10,946 nt of DNA from the NCBI GenBank assembly GCA_030425055.1, contig JAUHVN010000069.1, forward strand, positions 1 to 10,946, read 5' to 3'. Shown here piece after piece: positions 6,497-10,946 of this stretch. Source of the stretch: Actinomycetes bacterium. GTDB lineage: Bacteria > Actinomycetota > Actinomycetes > Actinomycetales > Microbacteriaceae. Under the pieces are notes generated by a model. That model saw only the letters and a list, made by a program, of their open reading frames with translations. It searched no databases and was not told the origin of the DNA. Made by a program: the position numbers and the translations under genes. Every line of letters begins with the position of its first letter. The stretch's first letter is position 1.

Positions 6497-7846
6497 ATGA
6501 CGACCTCTCCCGACCGGCCCGAGGCCGATCCGCGCGCCGCCGCGTGGCTCGTCGCGCCCCGTGCCGCAGGCGTGCGCGACGCGCTCGCCGAGCGGGGCCT
6601 CGCGGCGCGTGTGCTCGCACCCCGCGACGACGCGGATGGCGATGCCTATGCGGCATGGCTCCAGGCGGCCTCACGGGGCTTCCTCGACGCCGAGCGCACC
6701 CCCGAGCAGATCTCCGCCGCACGCGAACGCGCGGGACGCCGACGGATCACCGGCGTGTACGACCCGTCGGGACCGATGCCCGACGTGCCCGTCGCCACGA
6801 TCGGCTCGTGGATCGCGCCGCTGACGCTGCCGGGTGGCGCCGAGATCCCCTCGTGCGCGATCTCGGCGGTGACGGTCGCCCCCACCCATCGCCGGCGGGG
6901 GATCGCGCGGGCCCTGCTCGAGGGTGAGCTGCGCGAGGCGGTCGCCGCCGACGTGCCGATCGCGTCCCTCACCGTGAGCGAGTCGACGATCTACGGCCGG
7001 TTCGGCTTCGCGCCGGCGGCGCCGAGCGCCGCGTGGCGGCTCGACACGACCCGCGCGACGTGGATCGGCCCCGTCCCGGCGGGTCGGGTGGACTACATCC
7101 CGCGTGCGGCGGCGCGCGAGCTGCTCCCCGAGCTGCACGAGCGCGTGCGCGGCCGCATCGCCGGCGAGATCCCCGTTCCCGACGCCGTGTGGGACAGCAT
7201 GGCCGGAACACGGCCCGACGCGAAGGACCCGGGGTCGGTGCGGGCGGTGCGCCACCAGGACGAGACGGGCGCCGCGCAGGGGGTCGCGCTGTACACCGTC
7301 AAGGAGAACCACGACGACTTCGCCCGATCGTCGGCCTCGATCGTCTACCTGATCGCCGCGACCGACGACGCGTACGCGGCGCTGTGGCGGTTCTTCGTCG
7401 AGCTCGACCTCGTCGGCGAGGTGCGTGCGGGTGAACTGGCCGTCGACGAGCCGCTGCTGTGGATGATCTCGGATCAGCGCGCGGCGACGATCACCCTCGG
7501 CGATCACCACTACCTGCGTGTGCTCGACGTCGCCGCCGTGCTCGAGGCGCGGCGCTACGCCCACGCCGCGGTGATCGCGATCGAGCTCGACGATCCCCTC
7601 GGGCTCTCAGGCGGCGGCTACGTGCTCGCCGTCTCGGAGGACGGCTCGGCCTCGGTGACCATGGGGGAGCGGCACGGCGACGCGGTCGCCCTCGCGCTGG
7701 GCGTCGAGGAGCTGTCGGCGATCGTGCTCGGCGGGGTGTCGGTGGCGACGCTCGCCGCGGCGGGTCGGGTGCGCTGCTCGGACGTCGCCGTCGCATCGCG
7801 CGTGTTCGGCTGGCACGTGCAGCCGCGACTGAGCTTCTGGTACTGA
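6497..7846 (+). CDS. Eis-like GNAT N-acetyltransferase with C-terminal SCP2-like domain
   Basis: A 449-residue protein with the three-domain layout of the Mycobacterium tuberculosis Eis family: an N-terminal GNAT domain (about 15-180), a second GNAT-like domain, and a C-terminal sterol-carrier-like domain (about 320-449). The acetyl-CoA loop is VAPTHRRRGIARAL (127-140). Tyr166 in SESTIYGRFGF aligns with Tyr126 of Eis, the general acid. The chain ends in FWY; in Eis the terminal carboxylate (of Phe402) is the general base, and here it would belong to Tyr449. Eis enzymes acetylate aminoglycoside amines and other amines; the natural substrate here is unknown. A strong GAGGAGGA site lies 8 nt before the ATG, 18 nt after ispE, so it is probably co-transcribed. 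It is longer than Eis (about 400 residues), partly through a longer N-terminus. Family certain, function uncertain. Confidence 0.88.
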   Translation: MTTSPDRPEADPRAAAWLVAPRAAGVRDALAERGLAARVLAPRDDADGDAYAAWLQAASRGFLDAERTPEQISAARERAGRRRITGVYDPSGPMPDVPVATIGSWIAPLTLPGGAEIPSCAISAVTVAPTHRRRGIARALLEGELREAVAADVPIASLTVSESTIYGRFGFAPAAPSAAWRLDTTRATWIGPVPAGRVDYIPRAAARELLPELHERVRGRIAGEIPVPDAVWDSMAGTRPDAKDPGSVRAVRHQDETGAAQGVALYTVKENHDDFARSSASIVYLIAATDDAYAALWRFFVELDLVGEVRAGELAVDEPLLWMISDQRAATITLGDHHYLRVLDVAAVLEARRYAHAAVIAIELDDPLGLSGGGYVLAVSEDGSASVTMGERHGDAVALALGVEELSAIVLGGVSVATLAAAGRVRCSDVAVASRVFGWHVQPRLSFWY

Positions 7847-7879
7847 CCGGGCGCGAACAATACGCGGGATGTGACGGTC

Positions 7880-7895
7880 CGGCAACAGGCTGCCG
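7880..7895 (+). terminator. Weak hairpin after the acetyltransferase gene
   Basis: A 5-bp CGGCA / TGCCG stem with a 6-nt loop lies 34 nt past the stop codon. There is no T-run, so termination here is only a possibility; it does mark the boundary between two likely operons. Confidence 0.2.
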
Positions 7896-7924
7896 CTCGC
7901 GGCCCCCGTGTCGGTGGCGTCCGC

Positions 7925-7930
7925 TAGCGT
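7925..7930 (+). promoter_or_regulatory. -10-like box for the ABC importer operon
   Basis: TAGCGT lies 31 nt before the ATPase start, in the 115-bp gap after the acetyltransferase gene. Transcription from it would give a leader of roughly 25 nt carrying GAGGGGGG (7949-7956) as ribosome-binding site. No clear -35 partner is seen. Confidence 0.35.
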
Positions 7931-7961
7931 GGGGAGCCCGAGGCCGACGAGGGGGGCACCC

Positions 7962-8792
7962 ATGGGCATCGAGTTCGTCGACGTGAGCAAGCGGTTCGCC
8001 GACGGAACCCTGGCCGTCGACGCGTTCGACCTGGTCATCCCCGCGCATCGCACGACCGTCTTCGTCGGTTCGTCGGGATGCGGCAAGACCACACTGCTGC
8101 GCATGATCAACCGCATGGTCGAGCCCTCCGCGGGGCGCATCGAGATCGACGGCGACGACATCGCGACGCGCGACCCCGTGCAGCTGCGGCGCAGCATCGG
8201 CTATGTCATGCAGAACTCCGGTCTTCTGCCGCACTTCTCGGTGTGGCAGAACATCGCCACGGTGCCCGTTCTGCAAGGTGAGCGCCGGTCGGTCGCGCGC
8301 GACCGCGCCTACGAGCTCATGGACACCGTCGGGCTCGACAGGTCGATGGCCGACCGCTATCCCAGCCAGCTCTCCGGCGGCCAGCAGCAGCGCGTCGGCG
8401 TCGCCCGCGGTCTGGCGGCCGACCCCAACATCCTGCTGATGGACGAGCCGTTCGGCGCCGTCGACCCCATCGTGCGCGCCGAGCTCCAGCAGGAGCTGCT
8501 GCGGCTGCAGCGCGAGGTCGACAAGACGATCGTGTTCGTCACCCACGACATCGACGAGGCGTTCCTGCTCGGCGATCAGGTGGTCATCCTCGAGAAGGGC
8601 GCGCGCATCGCGCAGCAGGGCACGCCCGACGAGATCATCGAGAACCCGGCCACCGGGTTCGTCTCGACCTTCATCGGCGCCGAGAAGGGAAAGCGCGCGC
8701 TGCACCTGAAGAGCACCGACCACGGCACGGTGGTCGTCGACGCCGAGGGCCGTGCGCAGGGTGCGCTCGTGGAGGAGAGGGCGACCCGGTGA
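7962..8792 (+). CDS. ABC importer ATPase, osmoprotectant/quaternary-amine type (OpuCA/ProV-like, no CBS domains)
   Basis: A 276-residue ATP-binding subunit that powers the importer encoded downstream. Visible elements are Walker A GSSGCGKTT (36-44), Q-loop Gln84 in YVMQNSG, signature LSGGQ (137-141), Walker B ILLMDEP (157-163), D-loop GAVDP and switch His195. The pattern RSIGYVMQNSGLLPH and the genes that follow place it in the glycine betaine/carnitine/choline class. OpuCA/ProV proteins usually carry a C-terminal pair of CBS domains that sense ionic strength; here only about 30 residues follow the ATPase core, so that regulation is absent. The ATG at 7962 is preferred over a GTG at 7908, because it has GAGGGGGG 5 nt upstream and begins exactly at the conserved IEFVDVSKRF. 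The stop overlaps the next start as GTGA. Confidence 0.93.
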   Translation: MGIEFVDVSKRFADGTLAVDAFDLVIPAHRTTVFVGSSGCGKTTLLRMINRMVEPSAGRIEIDGDDIATRDPVQLRRSIGYVMQNSGLLPHFSVWQNIATVPVLQGERRSVARDRAYELMDTVGLDRSMADRYPSQLSGGQQQRVGVARGLAADPNILLMDEPFGAVDPIVRAELQQELLRLQREVDKTIVFVTHDIDEAFLLGDQVVILEKGARIAQQGTPDEIIENPATGFVSTFIGAEKGKRALHLKSTDHGTVVVDAEGRAQGALVEERATR

Positions 8793-9472
8793 CCTGGGTC
8801 CTCGACAACCTCGGGCTGATCGGGCAGCTCTCGCTCGATCACCTGCGCCAGAGCATGCTCGCGATCCTGCTCGGGTTCGTCCTGTCGGTGCCGCTGGGCT
8901 GGCTCGCGTGGCGCTACCGGCTGCTGCGCAGCGGCATCATCACGATCACGGGCCTGCTCTACACGATCCCGTCGCTGGCGCTGCTCGTGATCCTGCCCAG
9001 CGCCTTCGCCTACAGCGCCTTCAGCGACACGAACCTCATCGTCGCGCTGACGATCTACGCCATCGCGCTCATGGTGCGCGCGGTCGCCGACGGGCTCGAC
9101 AGCGTGGATGCCTCGGTCCGCCAGGCGTCCACCGCCGTCGGATACGGCGGCTTCCGGCGCTTCTGGGCGGTCGAGTTCCCGCTCGCCGGCCCCGTCGTGC
9201 TGTCGGGCCTGCGGGTGACGGCGGCGAGCACGATCTCGCTCGCGACCGTCGGCATCCTGGTCGGCGTCAACAACCTCGGATACCTCTTCACGAACGGGTA
9301 CCAGCGACGCATCATTCCCGAGATCCTGGCGGGCGTCGTGACGGTCATGCTCATCGCACTGATCATCGACGTGCTGCTCGTGCTCGCCGGGCGGCTGCTG
9401 ATGCCGTGGACGCGTCGCGCCGACGGCCCGAAGCGGGTGCGGGCGGCGCGTCCGGTGGAGGCGGCGGCATGA
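8789..9472 (+). CDS. ABC importer permease, osmoprotectant type (first of two)
   Basis: A 227-residue inner-membrane permease of the binding-protein-dependent transport family (OpuCB/OpuCD, YehW/YehY type). It has about five or six hydrophobic segments, including SMLAILLGFVLSVPLGWLAW near the N-terminus and GVVTVMLIALIIDVLLVLAG near the C-terminus. The cytoplasmic EAA-type loop that contacts the ATPase is RQASTAVGYGGFRRFWAVEF followed by PL (about 111-132). The segment TVGILVGVNNLGYLF resembles the conserved helix after the loop in glycine betaine permeases. GTG is the start: it overlaps the ATPase stop by 4 nt and has GGAGGAGAGG 8 nt upstream. The basic tail after residue 207 is probably cytoplasmic. 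Family call secure; substrate depends on the binding protein. Confidence 0.92.
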   Translation: MTWVLDNLGLIGQLSLDHLRQSMLAILLGFVLSVPLGWLAWRYRLLRSGIITITGLLYTIPSLALLVILPSAFAYSAFSDTNLIVALTIYAIALMVRAVADGLDSVDASVRQASTAVGYGGFRRFWAVEFPLAGPVVLSGLRVTAASTISLATVGILVGVNNLGYLFTNGYQRRIIPEILAGVVTVMLIALIIDVLLVLAGRLLMPWTRRADGPKRVRAARPVEAAA

Positions 9473-10197
9473 ACCTCTTCATCGACGCCATCGCGTGGAT
9501 CTTCTCGGGAGACACCGGAGCACTCGACCCCATCTGGCTCGCCGTGGTCGTGCAGCTCGTCTACACGTTCGCATCCGTGCTCATCGCCGGTGCGATCGCG
9601 ATCCCCGTCGGCTGGCTGATCGGCCACACCGGCAAAGGTCGCGAGATCGCGGTGGGCATCGCGGGTGCGGCGCGCGCCCTGCCGTCGTTCGGGCTCATCC
9701 TGCTGCTCGTGCTCGTATTCGGCGTGCTCCACAAGCCCGAGGCCGCCGTCACGGCGTTCGTCATCCTCGGCATCCCGTCGATCCTCGCCGGCGCCTACAC
9801 CGGCTTCGAGGCGATCGACCGCCGGGTCGTCGACGCGGGCCGTGCCATGGGCATGACCGAGTGGCAGATCCTGTGGCGCATCGAGGTGCCGCTCGGCCTG
9901 CCGCTGCTGGTGGCGGGGCTTCGCGCGGCCACGCTGCAGATCGTCGCGACGGTGACGATCGCCGCCTACGTCAACCTCGGCGGGCTCGGGCAGTACATCA
10001 TCACCGGCATCGCGCTGCGGCAGATCGACGTCGTCCTCGGCGGGGCCCTGCTCGTCGCCGTGCTTGCGCTGGTGCTCGACGGACTGTTCGCCCTCGCCCA
10101 GCACATGGTCGTCCCGCGCGGGATCCGCGCGGGCGGGCAGGACCCGGGGCGCGCGAAGCGCGCTCGCGCGGCGACCGCCCAGACCGCGCCCGCCTAG
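9469..10197 (+). CDS. ABC importer permease, osmoprotectant type (second of two)
   Basis: A 242-residue partner permease forming, with the preceding protein, a heterodimeric membrane channel. Hydrophobic segments include LAVVVQLVYTFASVLIAGAI, FGLILLLVLVFGVL and GALLVAVLALVLDGLFAL. The EAA-type coupling loop is DAGRAMGMTEWQILWRIEVP followed by L (about 122-142), and the helix after it, IAAYVNLGGLGQYIITGIAL, is characteristic of OpuCB/OpuCD/YehW permeases. The ATG overlaps the upstream stop as ATGA, with GGTGGAGG 7 nt before it. The long reading frame is open far upstream, but that part is a shadow of the first permease. The last 25 residues are Arg/Ala-rich and probably cytoplasmic. A 39-nt gap with a strong ribosome-binding site leads to the binding-protein gene. 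Confidence 0.93.
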   Translation: MNLFIDAIAWIFSGDTGALDPIWLAVVVQLVYTFASVLIAGAIAIPVGWLIGHTGKGREIAVGIAGAARALPSFGLILLLVLVFGVLHKPEAAVTAFVILGIPSILAGAYTGFEAIDRRVVDAGRAMGMTEWQILWRIEVPLGLPLLVAGLRAATLQIVATVTIAAYVNLGGLGQYIITGIALRQIDVVLGGALLVAVLALVLDGLFALAQHMVVPRGIRAGGQDPGRAKRARAATAQTAPA

Positions 10198-10221
10198 GGC
10201 GCGCACAGCACCACCCACCCC

Positions 10222-10230
10222 AGAAGGAGA
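10222..10230 (+). promoter_or_regulatory. Strong ribosome-binding site of the binding-protein gene
   Basis: AGAAGGAGA lies 6 nt before the ATG at 10237. It is the best Shine-Dalgarno match of the importer operon, in keeping with binding proteins being needed in excess over the membrane subunits. Confidence 0.7.
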
Positions 10231-10236
10231 CCAGAG

Positions 10237-10946
10237 ATGTCCACAGCACGTACCAGGGCCACGGCCTTCGCGGCGCTCGCCGCGGGAGCGGTGCTCGCCC
10301 TCACCGCCTGCTCCTCGGGCGGAGACCCCCTCGAGCCGGATGCCGGCGACACGGGCGACACCGGCGACACCGGCAGCGTCATCGTCGTAGGCTCACAGGC
10401 CTACTACTCGAACGAGATCATCGCCGAGATCTACGCGCAGGCGCTCGAGAACGCCGGATTCGAGGTGGAGCGCCAGTTCAACATCGGCCAGCGCGACGCC
10501 TACATCCCCGCGCTCGAGTCGGGCGAGGTGAACCTGTTCCCGGAGTACAGCGGAAACCTGCTGCAGTACTTCGATCCCGAGACCGAGGCCCGCACGGCCG
10601 ACGACGTGTACGCCGCGCTCGGCGACGCGCTGCCCGAGGGACTGGTGGTGCTCGACCAGTCCGAGGCCACCGACCAGGACTCGTACACCGTCACCGCGGC
10701 GTTCGCCGACGAGTGGTCGCTCACCACGATCGCCGACCTCGCGAACGTCACCGATCCGCTGACACTGGGCGGCCCGCCCGAGCTCGCCGAGCGACCCTAC
10801 GGTCCGCAGGGCCTGCTCGACGTCTACGGAATCGAGGTCGGGTTCTCGGCGACGGGCGACACCACGGTCGAAGACCTCGTCGCCGGCACGGTCAACGTGG
10901 CCAACGTCTACACGGCCGACCCGCGCATCCAGACGCAGGACCTCGT
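10237..10946 (+). CDS. Lipoprotein solute-binding protein of osmoprotectant ABC importer (OpuAC/OsmX-like), 5' part
   Basis: The first 236 complete codons of a substrate-binding lipoprotein; the gene runs off the right edge. Residues 1-25 are a lipoprotein signal peptide with basic start, hydrophobic core and lipobox LTAC, Cys25 being the predicted lipidated residue. A Gly/Asp/Thr linker follows (about 26-46). The mature domain opens with VIVVGSQAYYSNEIIAEIYA and continues with ALESGEVNLFPEYSGNLLQYF, the hallmark pattern of the OpuAC/ProX-type family (PF04069), which binds glycine betaine, choline, carnitine and similar trimethylammonium compounds. Some relatives bind ergothioneine, and this cannot be excluded. 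The gene is last of the four in the visible operon and completes the importer. About 60-80 residues of a typical 300-320 are missing. The family is secure; the ligand is unknown. Confidence 0.9.
   Translation, partial: MSTARTRATAFAALAAGAVLALTACSSGGDPLEPDAGDTGDTGDTGSVIVVGSQAYYSNEIIAEIYAQALENAGFEVERQFNIGQRDAYIPALESGEVNLFPEYSGNLLQYFDPETEARTADDVYAALGDALPEGLVVLDQSEATDQDSYTVTAAFADEWSLTTIADLANVTDPLTLGGPPELAERPYGPQGLLDVYGIEVGFSATGDTTVEDLVAGTVNVANVYTADPRIQTQDL
10345..10371 (+). repeat. Three 9-bp tandem repeats coding the Gly-Asp-Thr linker
   Basis: Three near-identical ggcgacacS units encode (Gly-Asp-Thr)x3 between the lipid anchor and the folded domain of the binding protein. Such short in-frame repeats can change copy number by slippage and so alter linker length without breaking the frame. 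Confidence 0.7.

Noticed and set aside
7908..7961. A longer ABC ATPase starting at GTG 7908
   Set aside because: The extension covers the TAGCGT promoter-like box and ribosome-binding site, and the family begins at the ATG at 7962.
10149..10163. A GCGCG-rich hairpin near the end of the second permease gene as an attenuator
   Set aside because: It lies inside the Arg/Ala-rich coding tail, where such repeats follow from codon choice, and has no T-tract.
1..10946. Mobile elements, CRISPR arrays, tRNA/rRNA genes, toxin-antitoxin or defence systems
   Set aside because: No transposase, integrase, spaced direct-repeat array, tRNA-like fold or defence-family motif was recognised on either strand.

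Overview
The window looks like chromosomal DNA from a high-GC actinobacterium, most likely a Microbacteriaceae member such as Microbacterium. This is inferred from the strong G/C bias at third codon positions, frequent GTG starts, TAGGNT-type -10 boxes close to start codons, and the tatD / rsmA / ispE neighbourhood typical of Actinobacteria. No phage, transposon, CRISPR, tRNA or rRNA signal was seen. Both ends are cut: the window opens inside tatD and closes inside a solute-binding protein gene.

Layout. (1) Positions 3-569, plus strand: the 3' part of a TatD-family metal-dependent hydrolase. (2) Positions 570-715: a convergent intergenic region holding a 12-bp perfect inverted repeat that looks like two diverged copies of one repeat unit. 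(3) Positions 716-3494, minus strand: two unrelated major facilitator genes, an EntS/MFS_3-type exporter and a proton-coupled sugar porter of the XylE/GLUT type. (4) Positions 3495-3609: a divergent promoter region. (5) Positions 3610-7846, plus strand: rsmA (16S rRNA dimethyltransferase), an aldo/keto reductase of the L-glyceraldehyde-3-phosphate reductase type, ispE (MEP isoprenoid pathway kinase) overlapping it by 4 nt, and an Eis-like GNAT acetyltransferase. (6) Positions 7962 to the end, plus strand: a quaternary-amine/osmoprotectant-type ABC importer in the order ATPase, permease, permease, lipoprotein binding protein, with 4-nt overlaps between the first three genes.

How the genes fit together. 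rsmA and ispE are housekeeping genes that in many actinobacteria sit directly behind tatD, often with an rpf gene between. Here two transporters on the opposite strand separate tatD from rsmA, and an aldo/keto reductase separates rsmA from ispE. The reductase, ispE and the acetyltransferase appear to be one transcription unit. The ABC importer has its own promoter-like sequence and is probably a separate operon for uptake of a compatible solute or another small trimethylammonium-type compound.

Regulation. The rsmA, aldo/keto reductase and MFS exporter genes all have a TAGGNT hexamer followed by exactly 6 nt and then the start codon, with no good ribosome-binding site. This fits leaderless transcripts. 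The other genes mostly have recognisable purine-rich ribosome-binding sites or overlap the gene before. I found no convincing wholly new system. The most interesting points are the intergenic inverted repeat, the leaderless start pattern, the altered gene order around rsmA/ispE, and the ABC importer lacking regulatory CBS domains.
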